Shown here piece after piece: positions 49,777 through 58,929 of a stretch of 64,000 nucleotides of DNA. Source of the DNA: Aedoeadaptatus nemausensis (GTDB taxonomy: Bacteria > Bacillota > Clostridia > Tissierellales > Peptoniphilaceae); the NCBI RefSeq assembly GCF_903819165.1, contig NZ_CAIJCS010000016.1, forward strand, positions 62,001 to 126,000, given 5' to 3'. The translations under genes and the position numbers were made by a program. The first letter of the stretch is position 1. Every line of letters begins with the position of its first letter. The notes under the pieces were generated by a model. It searched no databases. It saw only the letters and a list, made by a program, of their open reading frames with translations, and was not told where the DNA came from.

Positions 49777-49798
49777 AAAGATGCCAAATGGCATCTTT
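49777..49798. promoter_or_regulatory. Palindrome in the divergent crp-yjjI region
   Basis: AAAGATGCC and GGCATCTTT are exact complements separated by AAAT. The element lies 12 bp upstream of the Crp/Fnr start and 56 bp before yjjI. It resembles a Crp/Fnr operator by symmetry, although the half-site is not the classic one. It could also terminate plus-strand read-through. Confidence 0.5.
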
Positions 49799-49853
49799 TT
49801 TTATTTTCATTCAGTATATACTATCCTTAGAAAAAGGGAAAGGGAGGCCAAAA

Positions 49854-51389
49854 ATGGAACGTTTTTTTACGATTGAAAGTGTTAGAGATGCAGTGAGAGA
49901 GATTCAACAAGACACTGCACAAACTTACGGACAACAAACGTCTCGTCTCGCAAAAATTGCGGAAAATGTAATGGATTACCCGGTGAAAGAAGAGGACGCT
50001 TTTTACGAACTCTACGACAAGGGTGAAATCTGCGATTTAGACGAAGGCCACGCGCCCTATGCGCCTCGCTATATTCTCCCCGATTACGAAAAATACCTAA
50101 AAGAAGGCAGCGAATTTTTACGCATGGACGCTCCGGAGACGCTTTTGGAAGCGACCACGGCGCTCCTTATTATGTACCATCACGTGCCCAGCGTAACCCG
50201 CTTTCCGGTGTACATCGGCGCTCTCGACGATCTCCTCGAGCCCTTTGTACAAAAAACCGATCGCAAAGAAGCTGAAGCGATTTTAAGAAACTTCCTCATT
50301 CAGCTGGACCGCACGGTGGACGACTCCTTCTGTCACGCCAATATCGGCCCCTACGAAACGGAAACGGGCAATATTATTTTAGATCTCGTCGAGGAACTTC
50401 AAATCGTAACGCCCAATATGACCCTCCTTTATGACGAAGACAAGACGCCGGATAGCTTTGCGGAAAAAGCACTGAAGGCGAGCCTTACCTGCGCCAATCC
50501 GGCCTTCGCCAATCACAAATACTATAGCAGCGATTTCGGCGATGTAGATTACGGCATCGCTTCCTGCTACAACGCCCTTCCGAAACACGGCGGCGCCTTT
50601 ACCTTGAGTCGTCTCCGTCTCAATAAAATTGCGGAAGGCGCCGAAAGCGTGGACGCATTCTTCGAAAACAATCTGCCCCGCGCCATCGACACCATGCTCC
50701 ACTTTATGGAGTCTAAAATTCAATACCTTGTCGAGGAAACCTCTTTCTTTAAATCCAACTTCCTCGTAAAAGAAGATTTCGTGGACATCGACAACTTTGT
50801 CGGTCTCTTCGGCATGGTCGGCCTTGCGGAATGTACCCAAGAGCTCCTTAAAAAAGAAGGCGTCGAGGCGAAATACGGCGTCGACGAAGCGGCGGATGAT
50901 ATGGGTATTCGCGTCATGGACTTTATCGAAGAGCGGGTGAAAAACTTTAAATCCGCCTACAGCCCGGTGTGGAACCATCGCTTCATGCTCCACGCGCAAG
51001 TAGGCGCGGCAAACGACCTGGGTACCACGGCGGCACACCGTATCCCCATCGGTCAGGAGCCTGATCTTTATAACCACCTGCGTCAAGCGGCGAAGTTCCA
51101 AAAATACTTCCCCTCCGGCGTCGGCGATCACTTCCCCTTCGACGAAACGGCGAAGCGCAACCCGAAGGCCGTGCTCGACGTCTTTAAAGGCGGCTTTAAA
51201 CTGGGCAACCGCTACCTGTCCGCCTACAACGACGACGGCGATCTCATTCGCGTCACCGGCTACCTCGTTAAAAAATCCGACGTGGAAGCCTTTAAAGCGG
51301 GCAAACAAGTAACTTACGATACGGCGCAATATGCGGCCGACCCCTTGACGAAATACGGCATTCTGGACCGAAAAGTCGAAGGCGTCTAA
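49854..51389 (+). CDS. yjjI: YjjI-family glycyl-radical enzyme
   Basis: The 511-aa protein has the YjjI length and overall sequence. The glycyl-radical loop is IRVTGY with Gly469, and a candidate thiyl Cys238 lies in ASCYNALPKHGG. Such enzymes run anaerobic radical reactions; the substrate of YjjI is unknown. The GGGAGG ribosome site precedes ATG 49854. The stop overlaps the yjjW start (TAATG). The gene is divergent from a Crp/Fnr-type regulator. Confidence 0.88.
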   Translation: MERFFTIESVRDAVREIQQDTAQTYGQQTSRLAKIAENVMDYPVKEEDAFYELYDKGEICDLDEGHAPYAPRYILPDYEKYLKEGSEFLRMDAPETLLEATTALLIMYHHVPSVTRFPVYIGALDDLLEPFVQKTDRKEAEAILRNFLIQLDRTVDDSFCHANIGPYETETGNIILDLVEELQIVTPNMTLLYDEDKTPDSFAEKALKASLTCANPAFANHKYYSSDFGDVDYGIASCYNALPKHGGAFTLSRLRLNKIAEGAESVDAFFENNLPRAIDTMLHFMESKIQYLVEETSFFKSNFLVKEDFVDIDNFVGLFGMVGLAECTQELLKKEGVEAKYGVDEAADDMGIRVMDFIEERVKNFKSAYSPVWNHRFMLHAQVGAANDLGTTAAHRIPIGQEPDLYNHLRQAAKFQKYFPSGVGDHFPFDETAKRNPKAVLDVFKGGFKLGNRYLSAYNDDGDLIRVTGYLVKKSDVEAFKAGKQVTYDTAQYAADPLTKYGILDRKVEGV

Positions 51390-52225
51390 TGTTATATGTG
51401 AACAAACTGATTCCCATGAGCGTCGTCGACGGTCCCGGGAATCGTTTTGCTATCTTCCTCCAGGCGTGCAATTTTAATTGCATGTACTGCCACAATCCCG
51501 AAACCATCCACCGCTGCATCCATTGTGGCGATTGCGTAAAAACCTGCCCGGTATCCGCCCTTTCCCTTGAAGAGGGAAAAGTAGTGTGGGATCCCGTTAA
51601 ATGTGTGGACTGCGACAAGTGCATCGCCACCTGCACCCACGGCGCCTCGCCGAAAGTGCGGGCCATGGAGGCGGAGGAGATTTTAAAAGAAATCGACGAG
51701 GCTCTCCCCTTTATCGAAGGCATCAGCGTAAGCGGCGGCGAATCCACTCTGCAGGCGGAAGGGCTCATTCCTCTCTTTAAAGGAGCGAAAGAGCGAGGCC
51801 TTACGGCCCTTATCGACTCCAACGGCGGCATGGATTTTGCAAAAGGCACCCTTAATGAACTGCTTAACATATCTGACGGCGTTATGTTGGATATTAAGGC
51901 GTGGGACGAGGAAGATCACCGAAAACTGACGGGGCGAGACAACGGAATCGTAAAAGAAAACCTCGCCTATTTGGCGGAGGCGAAAAAACTGGAAGAAGTG
52001 CGCCTCGTGCTTTTAGATCACTTGGATAACGAGCGAACCCTGCGGGGAGTGGCGAATGTACTGGGAGAACATATCGGCGAAGTGGCCATCAAGCTCATCA
52101 GTTACCGCCCCTTCGGCGTGCGAAAAGATTACGTCGATGTATTAAACGCGCCGACGACAGAAAGAAAAGCTGAGCTGCTCGCTTTAGCGAAAGAGCTCGG
52201 ATTCAGAGAAGTTATCGATATTTAA
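51389..52225 (+). CDS. yjjW: YjjW-family glycyl-radical enzyme activase
   Basis: A 278-aa radical SAM enzyme. The SAM cluster is Cys27, Cys31 and Cys34 (CNFNCMYC). Two additional 4Fe-4S motifs follow at about residues 43-85 (CIHCGDCVKTCP and CVDCDKCIATC). ISVSGGESTLQ is the SAM-binding GGE motif. It installs the glycyl radical on YjjI, its upstream, translationally coupled neighbour. A terminator follows the stop. Confidence 0.93.
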   Translation: MLYVNKLIPMSVVDGPGNRFAIFLQACNFNCMYCHNPETIHRCIHCGDCVKTCPVSALSLEEGKVVWDPVKCVDCDKCIATCTHGASPKVRAMEAEEILKEIDEALPFIEGISVSGGESTLQAEGLIPLFKGAKERGLTALIDSNGGMDFAKGTLNELLNISDGVMLDIKAWDEEDHRKLTGRDNGIVKENLAYLAEAKKLEEVRLVLLDHLDNERTLRGVANVLGEHIGEVAIKLISYRPFGVRKDYVDVLNAPTTERKAELLALAKELGFREVIDI

Positions 52226-52250
52226 ACCTGCCGAAGAGCGGGTTTTTTAT
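52225..52250 (+). terminator. Intrinsic terminator of yjjI-yjjW
   Basis: AACCTGC/GCGGGTT stem (one T-G pair) with a 6-nt loop and T-run. Confidence 0.8.
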
Positions 52251-52324
52251 TTTCAGAAAAAATTATATTTTTTTTTAAAAAGGGGGTATACTCGTAGTAG
52301 ATACTTAGTGAAAAGGAGGATATT

Positions 52325-53455
52325 ATGAAAAAATTACTTACTCTCGCCCTGGCTCTCGTCATGTTGCCGAGCCTCGCCTTTGCGGAAACGCGACCGATCT
52401 CCCTGTTTGTGAACGGCATCGACGGAGAAGAATTTAAAGAACAACCTGTCATTCGCGACGATCGCCTGTTCCTGCCCCTTCGAAGTGTACTCAACAACAT
52501 GGTCTTTAAAATCTACTGGGACGGCAAAACCAAAACTGTGAGCATCGACGACGGCACGGTGGAAATGACCGTAGGCAAGAAGGAATATTATGCACGCGGA
52601 CAAAATAAAACTATGGACGTGGCGCCCTTTATTCTAAAAGATCGCACCTATGTCCCCATTCGTTTTCTCGCCGACGGCATGAAGATCCCCGTAGCCTGGG
52701 ATGCGAAACACAGAGCGGCGACTGTGGGGGAATATAAGAGCGCGGCCGCCTTTACCCCGGAAAAGACCGTAACCTACGGCAATGTGACGTTCTCCTTGCC
52801 GAAAGATTGGGAAAAGCAGCTGATCATTACCTACGATCACAATATGATTACCTTCTACGACAAAAAGAATTACGATGCGGAAAAAGACATGGGGCGCATC
52901 GGCGAAGTTCAAAATATAAGAGATCCCTACAAGATATTCGTGCCGAAGCTACTACTGTACAAGGGCAATTGCTTCTACACCTTCCTCACCTACTCGAGCG
53001 ATGTGCAGGTGGTAGACATTGGGAATAAAGAACTTTCGGAAAGCTACACCCGGTCCAAGGAATTGGTGCGTGAAATTTTAAAGACCGCGGAAGTAAAAGA
53101 CGATTTCAATGAAGCTGATCGCACAAAAGTTGGCGATATCAGCTTCGTGCTCCCTAAATCCTATCGACAAGGTGTCGGTGCGGAAGTGATTGACGGTAAG
53201 GTGACTTTCTACGATAAGGCCAATCACGATCTGAACAAAGACGCCGGCATCATCGGGAGTTTCCAAACAGTAAAGGCGAAAGATTTGGACGGAATAAAAG
53301 AAAATTTCCACATTATTCGATGCAAAGAAAATGCCTGCCTCGTCTTCGTCTATGCTGAAGACGGGAAACTTGCCAAAGAAAAAGATCCCGCACTACAAAA
53401 AGCTTACGGGACATCCAAAGAAAGAGTGAGCAATATCTTACTTACCGTAGAATAA
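52325..53455 (+). CDS. Secreted stalk-domain protein (copper amine oxidase N-domain-like)
   Basis: The 376-aa precursor has a signal peptide with cleavage near AFA-ET at residue 21. A stalk/copper amine oxidase N-terminal-like domain follows at about residues 35-140 (LFLPLRSVLNNMVFKIYWDGKTKTV and YVPIRFLADGMKIPVAWD). The rest holds two related segments (VTFSLPKDWEKQ and ISFVLPKSYRQG, each followed by a KITFYDK-like strand), probably an internal duplication. No oxidase catalytic domain is present. AAAGGAGG precedes ATG 52325. Likely a cell-surface protein of unknown role. Confidence 0.82.
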   Translation: MKKLLTLALALVMLPSLAFAETRPISLFVNGIDGEEFKEQPVIRDDRLFLPLRSVLNNMVFKIYWDGKTKTVSIDDGTVEMTVGKKEYYARGQNKTMDVAPFILKDRTYVPIRFLADGMKIPVAWDAKHRAATVGEYKSAAAFTPEKTVTYGNVTFSLPKDWEKQLIITYDHNMITFYDKKNYDAEKDMGRIGEVQNIRDPYKIFVPKLLLYKGNCFYTFLTYSSDVQVVDIGNKELSESYTRSKELVREILKTAEVKDDFNEADRTKVGDISFVLPKSYRQGVGAEVIDGKVTFYDKANHDLNKDAGIIGSFQTVKAKDLDGIKENFHIIRCKENACLVFVYAEDGKLAKEKDPALQKAYGTSKERVSNILLTVE

Positions 53456-53471
53456 AGAATATAGCAAACAA

Positions 53472-53497
53472 AAAGGGCCCGCTCCGGGCTCTTTTTT
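53472..53497. terminator. Bidirectional terminator, stalk-domain and LysR genes
   Basis: AAAGGGCCCG/CGGGCTCTTT stem (one G-T pair) with a 3-nt loop, between two convergent genes. Confidence 0.85.
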
Positions 53498-54410
53498 ACT
53501 CTTCCATAGATCGAATGGTGTCGATGATGAATTTACGTATTTCTTTAATAATAGCAGGATTTTCCACGGCAATGTTTTCGCAACATACCACGGTCCACTC
53601 GATGGATTCCCGCACGGGTACCATGATTAAATTTTCAACCATTTCCTTCGTAAAATAATTGCGAATGCGTTCGGGCATAAGGCTGATGTAATCGGTGCCG
53701 ATTAAGGTGGTGACCTGAAAGTCCCATACGGATCCTGTGAGGACTACGTGGGCCTCGAGCTCTCTGGAATGCAGGGCGTTTTGGATTAAGTAATAGGTGG
53801 AGAATTTGTCGCTGGGGATGGAAAGGGGGTAGTGGGCGATGTCTTCCCAGTCGATGAACTCTCTGTTTGCAAGGGGATGGTTCTTAGAGAGAATGGCGGC
53901 AAATTTGGAATGATCCACGGGAATTTTAGAAATTCCCACATTATTATAATCTGTGGGCTCCGTCATCAGGCCCAAATCGATTTTTTGATTTAGCAGACCC
54001 TCTTTTAAGCCTTCCTGATTCGTTTCTGAAAAAACAAATTCCACTTGAGGGTACTGTTCCTGAAGGGAAAATAAAATAGAGGAAAGATAGCTGCGCAATA
54101 AAAAGGGAGGCGCCGCAATATTAACGGTCCGTGTAAAATGATTTCCTATGCGATGGAGTTGCCCCATCATTTTTTCGTGACGACGCAAAAGTAGCTTGCC
54201 TTCTTCATATAAATAACGGCCGCCCGGGGTAAGCTCCGTATAACGTCCCTTGTTTTTTATAAAGAGTGCCACTCCTTCTTCTTTTTCCATAGAGCGAATG
54301 GCGTTACTCAGGGCCGGTTGGGAAATAAACAGCTCCTGCGCCGCCTTGGTAATATTAAAATTGTTTTCGACGACGGCGATAAAATAAGCGAGTTTCTGTA
54401 GATCGATCAT
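53496..54410 (-). CDS. LysR-family transcriptional regulator
   Basis: The 304-aa protein has the N-terminal helix-turn-helix (LQKLAYFIAVVENNFNITKAAQELFISQPALSNAIR) and a periplasmic-binding-fold effector domain (PFLLRSYLSSILFSLQEQYPQVEFVFSE). It is divergent from the gntP operon. A LysR-type box (ATAAC-N5-GTTAT, 54437-54451) lies 27 bp upstream of its start. It probably controls that operon and itself in response to an organic acid or CoA-linked metabolite. Confidence 0.92.
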   Translation of the reverse strand: MIDLQKLAYFIAVVENNFNITKAAQELFISQPALSNAIRSMEKEEGVALFIKNKGRYTELTPGGRYLYEEGKLLLRRHEKMMGQLHRIGNHFTRTVNIAAPPFLLRSYLSSILFSLQEQYPQVEFVFSETNQEGLKEGLLNQKIDLGLMTEPTDYNNVGISKIPVDHSKFAAILSKNHPLANREFIDWEDIAHYPLSIPSDKFSTYYLIQNALHSRELEAHVVLTGSVWDFQVTTLIGTDYISLMPERIRNYFTKEMVENLIMVPVRESIEWTVVCCENIAVENPAIIKEIRKFIIDTIRSMEE

Positions 54411-54436
54411 AAGTCCTCCTTAACCACCATTATACG

Positions 54437-54451
54437 ATAACTTTAGGTTAT
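54437..54451. promoter_or_regulatory. LysR-type operator
   Basis: ATAAC (54437-54441), 5 bp, GTTAT (54447-54451): a perfect T-N11-A interrupted palindrome upstream of the lysR gene in the divergent region. Confidence 0.65.
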
Positions 54452-54671
54452 GAAAATGATTACATTTATGTCTTTTTAATAACGAACATAGCTTGATAAG
54501 ATATTTTCAGAACGAAGTATAAAATATTTAAAAACAAAAAACAAGAGAAGTAAAAAATGCTATAAAAAACAAATGGCTAACTTTTTTTACATCGATTGTT
54601 ATAAAAAAGTCGTTTTTAAAGCTTCGTCGTCAGAATCTATGCTTTCGTTTTATATATGAAAGGAGTGCAAA

Positions 54672-55988
54672 ATGGGAGTTATTGGTTTACTACTCGCATT
54701 GGCTGTGCTTATCGTTTTAGTCTTTAAAGGCTTTCACGCATTGCCGGTGTCTTTATTTGCAGCATTAATTATTTTTATTACCAACCGTTTCGACATTTGG
54801 CCCGGTTTTATGGAAGGCTATGCCCCTGCTATGACCGGATTTATCGCAAGTTATCTCATTATGTTTTTACTGGGCTCATTAGTAGGGGAGCTTTTATCGA
54901 AATCCGGCGCGGCCAGCGCCATAGCTAAAAAGCTTACGGATACTTTCGGCGCGAAACACGCTTTTTTAATCGTCGTCTTATCGTCGGTTATCTTATCGTA
55001 CGGCGGTGTTTCCGTATTCGTCATAGTCTTTTCGATTTATCCCATTGCGCTCATTCTTTTTCAGGAGGCGGATATACCGAAGCGCGTTATCCCCGGAGCA
55101 ATTTTACTGGGTGCAGGTTCCTTTACGATGACGGCTCTTCCCGGCTCTCCGGCCCTTACGAATATTATCCCTACGAAATATCTGGGTACGACGACCACAG
55201 CCGCTCCTCTCGTAGGTATCGGCGCATCTATCGTGATGTTTACAGTAGGCGTTATTATTTTTAACGCTTACATTAAAAAGTTAAAGGCCAACGGCGAAAA
55301 GTTTGAACTGGGAGAAAAAGACAAGCAAATAGGTATTTCCGCTGAACAAATGGAAAATCTGCCTCCTTTCGGCTTATCCATTATCCCCATTATTGTCATT
55401 GTCGGTACGATTTTAGGTGTACGCTTTGCAGGCATCGACATCGACCCTATTTATTCTGTCGTTATCGCTCTCTTAGCGGGCGCCGTCGTCACCTATCTTC
55501 TTTTCTATAAACGTCTCGAAGATCCCAAGACATCGATCCGTATGGCCAGTGAAGGCTCCATCAACGCTCTTATGAATACATCGTCCGTCGTCGGCTTCGG
55601 AGGAGCCATTCGTCTCGTACCCGCGTTCCAAGCTTTCGTAAACTTCGCCACGGGACTCGCGTTTAATCCTCTCATTTCGGCGGCCCTTGCGGTCAATATT
55701 ATTGCGGGGATTACGGGATCGTCTTCTGCGGGGATTACGATTTTCATGGACTCCATGAGCCAAAACTTCTTAAGTATGGGCATCGAACCTCAACTGTTAC
55801 ACCGCGTCTGCGCTATTGCGGCCGGCGTTTTAGACTCTCTGCCCCACGCAGGCCCCAATGTAACTTTCTTAATGGTAGCGGGACTTTCGTTTAAGGAAGG
55901 ATACCCGGGCATCTTTATTGCCACCTGTATCGTACCGCTCTGCGGTTTGATCACGGCCCTCTGTCTGGGTCTTATGGGTATTCTTTAA
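54672..55988 (+). CDS. GntP-family organic acid permease
   Basis: The 438-aa protein has about twelve to fourteen helices. GLLLALAVLIVLVFKGFHALPVS starts the family, LSSVILSYGGVSVFVIVFSIYPIA and VLDSLPHAGPNVTFLMV are conserved in it. GntP members import gluconate, 3-hydroxybutyrate and other organic acids. Because the next genes are a CoA-transferase, a crotonase and a MaoC hydratase, a short hydroxy or keto acid is the likely substrate. AAAGGAG precedes ATG 54672. Confidence 0.88.
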   Translation: MGVIGLLLALAVLIVLVFKGFHALPVSLFAALIIFITNRFDIWPGFMEGYAPAMTGFIASYLIMFLLGSLVGELLSKSGAASAIAKKLTDTFGAKHAFLIVVLSSVILSYGGVSVFVIVFSIYPIALILFQEADIPKRVIPGAILLGAGSFTMTALPGSPALTNIIPTKYLGTTTTAAPLVGIGASIVMFTVGVIIFNAYIKKLKANGEKFELGEKDKQIGISAEQMENLPPFGLSIIPIIVIVGTILGVRFAGIDIDPIYSVVIALLAGAVVTYLLFYKRLEDPKTSIRMASEGSINALMNTSSVVGFGGAIRLVPAFQAFVNFATGLAFNPLISAALAVNIIAGITGSSSAGITIFMDSMSQNFLSMGIEPQLLHRVCAIAAGVLDSLPHAGPNVTFLMVAGLSFKEGYPGIFIATCIVPLCGLITALCLGLMGIL

Positions 55989-56015
55989 ATCTTAAGTAAA
56001 TAGAAAGGATGTACA

Positions 56016-57575
56016 ATGAAACGTATTAATGCAAAGCAGGCGGCTGAACTGATACGTGATGGGGACGGTCTGATCGTATCGGGATTTCTTCTCCAAACCA
56101 CGCCTTCCGAGATTTTAACCGCTATAGGCGAACGCTTTTTAGAAGAGGGAAGCCCGAAAAACCTGACGGTTCTTCAAGCGGCGGGTATTGGGAACAATAG
56201 CGACGAGGGGATTTACGAAATTTCCCATCCCGGCATGATTAAGCGCTATATCACCGGCCACTTTGCCAATAATCAGCGGCTGATCGATCAAGCGAATGCC
56301 AACGAAGTCGAAGCGTATAACTTCCCCCAAGGGGTCGTCTCTAAAATGTATCGCAACATCGCCTCCGGCTTTAACGGCGACATCACAAAAGTGGGTCTGA
56401 AAACTTTCTGCGATCCTCGTCTGGAAGGCGGGAAGATCAATTCCGCAGCGAAGGAGGATTTAGTCGAACTTCTGGAAGTAGGCGGCGAAGAATTCCTTTA
56501 TTACAAAGCACCGAAAATCGATGTAGCCGTTATTCGCGGCACCACCGCCGATGAGCAGGGCAATATCACCTTCGAAGAAGAGTCCTCAGTCGTCGATGCG
56601 CGGGAAATCGCCATTGCGGCAAAGGCGAGCGGCGGAAAGGTTATCGTTCAGGTAAAATATTTGGCCGATTCCAAATCCGTTAATCGCAACGACGTCATCA
56701 TTCCGGGCATCTTTGTCGATTACGTCGTATTGAGCGAGCAACCGGAAACGAAACATCGTCAAACGCCGGCAAACTTTTACGATCCGGCCATCGCCGGGCA
56801 AAGCCGTGTCATTATGGAACAGAGCGCGAGCTATCCTCTAAATGAACGTAAGGTTATCGCTCGACGCGCCGCCATGGAGCTCCGTCCGGGAGATGTAGTT
56901 AACCTGGGCATCGGTATTCCCGAGGTAGTAGGAACCGTCGCCAATGAAGAAGGCTTCGGCGACGAGATTATCCTTACTCTGGAAGACGGCATGATCGGCG
57001 GCATTCCTTTAGGAGGCGCCAACTTCGGTTCGGCGGTTAACGCCATGGTAGGCCTTCCCATGAATCAGCAATTCGACTTCTATAATGGCGGCGGACTGGA
57101 TTGTGCCTTCTTGGGCTTTGCCGAAGTCAACAGTAAGGGAGATATTAATGTCAGCAAATTCGGCGATCGTATAGCCGGTTGCGGTGGTTTTATCGATATC
57201 TCCCAATCTACTGAAAATATTTATTTCTGCGGTACTCTTACGGCCGGCGGTTTGAAAGAACGGATAGAAGACGGAAAGCTTATTATCGAGCAGGAAGGTA
57301 AGCGTAAGAAATTCTTAAAGTCTCTGGACCAAATCACTTACAGTGCCGATTACGGCTTGGAAAACGGACAAAACGTGACTTTCATTACCGATCGCTGCGT
57401 TATGAAGCCCTCGGAAAAAGGTCTCGTCATTACGGAAGTGGCGCCGGGCGTGGATATTCAAAAGGATATTATCGATCAAATGGAATTTGATCCCGTCGTG
57501 GCGGACGATGTTAAGACCATGGACCTTTCAATTTTTGAAGATAATCTAATGAATCTTAAGGAGCGATTTGCATGA
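56016..57575 (+). CDS. Pct-like acyl-CoA:acetate CoA-transferase, copy 1
   Basis: The 519-aa fused alpha-beta CoA-transferase has the catalytic Glu323 in TLEDGMIGGIPLGG, near the position of the active-site Glu of propionate CoA-transferase. GLGIPEVVG-like (LGIGIPEVVG) and FTDRC blocks are also present (TFITDRCVMKPSEKG). It transfers CoA from acetyl- or propionyl-CoA to an imported acid. Its stop overlaps the crotonase start by 4 bp, so the pathway genes are coupled. A second copy is at 58930. Confidence 0.9.
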   Translation: MKRINAKQAAELIRDGDGLIVSGFLLQTTPSEILTAIGERFLEEGSPKNLTVLQAAGIGNNSDEGIYEISHPGMIKRYITGHFANNQRLIDQANANEVEAYNFPQGVVSKMYRNIASGFNGDITKVGLKTFCDPRLEGGKINSAAKEDLVELLEVGGEEFLYYKAPKIDVAVIRGTTADEQGNITFEEESSVVDAREIAIAAKASGGKVIVQVKYLADSKSVNRNDVIIPGIFVDYVVLSEQPETKHRQTPANFYDPAIAGQSRVIMEQSASYPLNERKVIARRAAMELRPGDVVNLGIGIPEVVGTVANEEGFGDEIILTLEDGMIGGIPLGGANFGSAVNAMVGLPMNQQFDFYNGGGLDCAFLGFAEVNSKGDINVSKFGDRIAGCGGFIDISQSTENIYFCGTLTAGGLKERIEDGKLIIEQEGKRKKFLKSLDQITYSADYGLENGQNVTFITDRCVMKPSEKGLVITEVAPGVDIQKDIIDQMEFDPVVADDVKTMDLSIFEDNLMNLKERFA

Positions 57576-58330
57576 TCGATTTAAAAATAGAAGAGCGCAT
57601 CGCCACCGTAATCTTTAATCGACCGGAAGCGATGAACGCCCTTAACAGTGAGATGTTGGAGGCTCTCGAAGAGGTCGTCGACCGCATCGAGAGAGAAGAT
57701 GTCCGCGCCATTATCTTTACGGGAGCGGAGAAGGCTTTTATCGCCGGCGCCGATACGAAAGAGATGGAGAACTTACGAGGTATGGAAGTGGCGAAGTTTT
57801 CGAAAAAAGGACAAGATCTCTTCCGCCGCATCGAAACCATGAGCATCCCCACCATCGCCGCTATTAACGGTTACGCCTTCGGTGGAGGCGTAGAATTTGC
57901 CCTGGCATGCGATCTCCGTATCGCATCGGAAAAAGCGAAGATGGCTTTTCCCGAAGTAAGCCTCGGCATTACACCGGGATTTTCCGGAACTCAACGCTTG
58001 CCCCGCGTCATCGGGCGAATGAACGCCATGTACATGCTTTTAACCGGCGACACTATCGACGCTCATAGGGCGAAAGAATTCGGCCTCGTTCTCGAAGTGG
58101 CAGCGCCGGAGGATTTAATGGACAGAGCCATGGCGCTTGCAAAATCCATTGTGAAAAACTCAAAGACCGCGGTGGCCATGGCCAAAGAAATGGTGGATCG
58201 AGGGTTGGATATGACATTGGACGGCGGAATCGCCCTCGAAAATGCCATGAACGCCACGATCTTCGGCACGCCGGATCAAATAGAGGGAATGGCGGCTTTC
58301 CGCGAAAAACGCCCCGCCCGGTTTGAATAG
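57572..58330 (+). CDS. Enoyl-CoA hydratase (crotonase)
   Basis: The 252-aa crotonase-fold protein has FNRPEAMNALNSEM, FIAGADTKEM forming the oxyanion hole, and INGYAFGGGVEFALACD with FPEVSLGITPGFSGTQRLPR supplying the catalytic Glu positions. It hydrates enoyl-CoA to (S)-3-hydroxyacyl-CoA or the reverse. It overlaps the CoA-transferase by 4 bp and is followed 8 bp later by a MaoC hydratase. Together they could convert (R)- to (S)-3-hydroxyacyl-CoA. Confidence 0.92.
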   Translation: MIDLKIEERIATVIFNRPEAMNALNSEMLEALEEVVDRIEREDVRAIIFTGAEKAFIAGADTKEMENLRGMEVAKFSKKGQDLFRRIETMSIPTIAAINGYAFGGGVEFALACDLRIASEKAKMAFPEVSLGITPGFSGTQRLPRVIGRMNAMYMLLTGDTIDAHRAKEFGLVLEVAAPEDLMDRAMALAKSIVKNSKTAVAMAKEMVDRGLDMTLDGGIALENAMNATIFGTPDQIEGMAAFREKRPARFE

Positions 58331-58338
58331 GAGGAGCT

Positions 58339-58794
58339 ATGAGTTACGAACCTAAAGGATTGTATTTAGAAGAATTTGAAATCGGGAAGGTTTATGTTTC
58401 ACAAGGAAGAACTATTACAGAGGCCGATGTAGTAAACTTCGCCGGCCTTTCGGGAGACTTCAATGTATTGCACACTAATGACGAGTTTGCCAAAACCGGA
58501 CCCTTTAAAGAACGGGTCGCCCACGGCATGCTCGGCGCATCGATTATGACAGGGCTATCTAATATGCTCGGCATATTCGACGGCACTACCATCGCCTTTT
58601 TAGAGCTCACCATTCGTTATAAGAGCCCCCTTCGTATCGGCGACACGGTCCACTTGGAAGTGGAGCCGGTCGAGGTGAAGCATTCGTCCAAACCGGGAAG
58701 AGGTATCGTGAACTTCGAAGCGCGCCTCGTCAATCAGGACGGCGTCTTGATTACGGAATCGCCTTGGACGATTATGATGAAGGCAAAAGAATAG
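58339..58794 (+). CDS. MaoC-like (R)-specific enoyl-CoA hydratase
   Basis: The 151-aa hotdog protein has ITEADVVNFAGLSGDFNVLHTND followed by RVAHGMLGASIM, matching the R-hydratase motif with the catalytic Asp and His. PhaJ-type relatives dehydrate (R)-3-hydroxyacyl-CoA. AGGAGG precedes ATG 58339. It closes the first part of the CoA pathway operon and is followed by a terminator. Confidence 0.88.
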   Translation: MSYEPKGLYLEEFEIGKVYVSQGRTITEADVVNFAGLSGDFNVLHTNDEFAKTGPFKERVAHGMLGASIMTGLSNMLGIFDGTTIAFLELTIRYKSPLRIGDTVHLEVEPVEVKHSSKPGRGIVNFEARLVNQDGVLITESPWTIMMKAKE

Positions 58795-58813
58795 CATATA
58801 GTTGGTCACAGCA

Positions 58814-58841
58814 GATGTCGGCATTGCCGGCATCTTTTTTT
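58814..58841 (+). terminator. Intrinsic terminator after maoC
   Basis: GATGTCGGC/GCCGGCATC stem with a 3-nt loop and seven T. Confidence 0.88.
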
Positions 58842-58857
58842 GTTCGAGATTTGCGAA

Positions 58858-58885
58858 TTGACATTTTTCTCTCTTCCGTTACACT
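58858..58885 (+). promoter_or_regulatory. Promoter of the second Pct-like gene
   Basis: A perfect TTGACA (58858-58863) and TACACT (58880-58885) with a 16-bp spacer lie between the maoC terminator and the gene, so the second copy has its own transcription start. Confidence 0.7.
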
Positions 58886-58929
58886 TAAAATGACTGAATA
58901 CTTAAGATTAATAAGACCGGAGGTTTTTT

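Noticed and set aside
50379-51329. Long open frame on the minus strand opposite yjjI
   Set aside because: It lies wholly inside yjjI, whose product shows glycyl-radical motifs and an activase partner; the opposite frame shows no family features.
52325-53455. Copper amine oxidase enzyme
   Set aside because: Only the stalk-type N-terminal domain is present; the topaquinone catalytic domain is absent.
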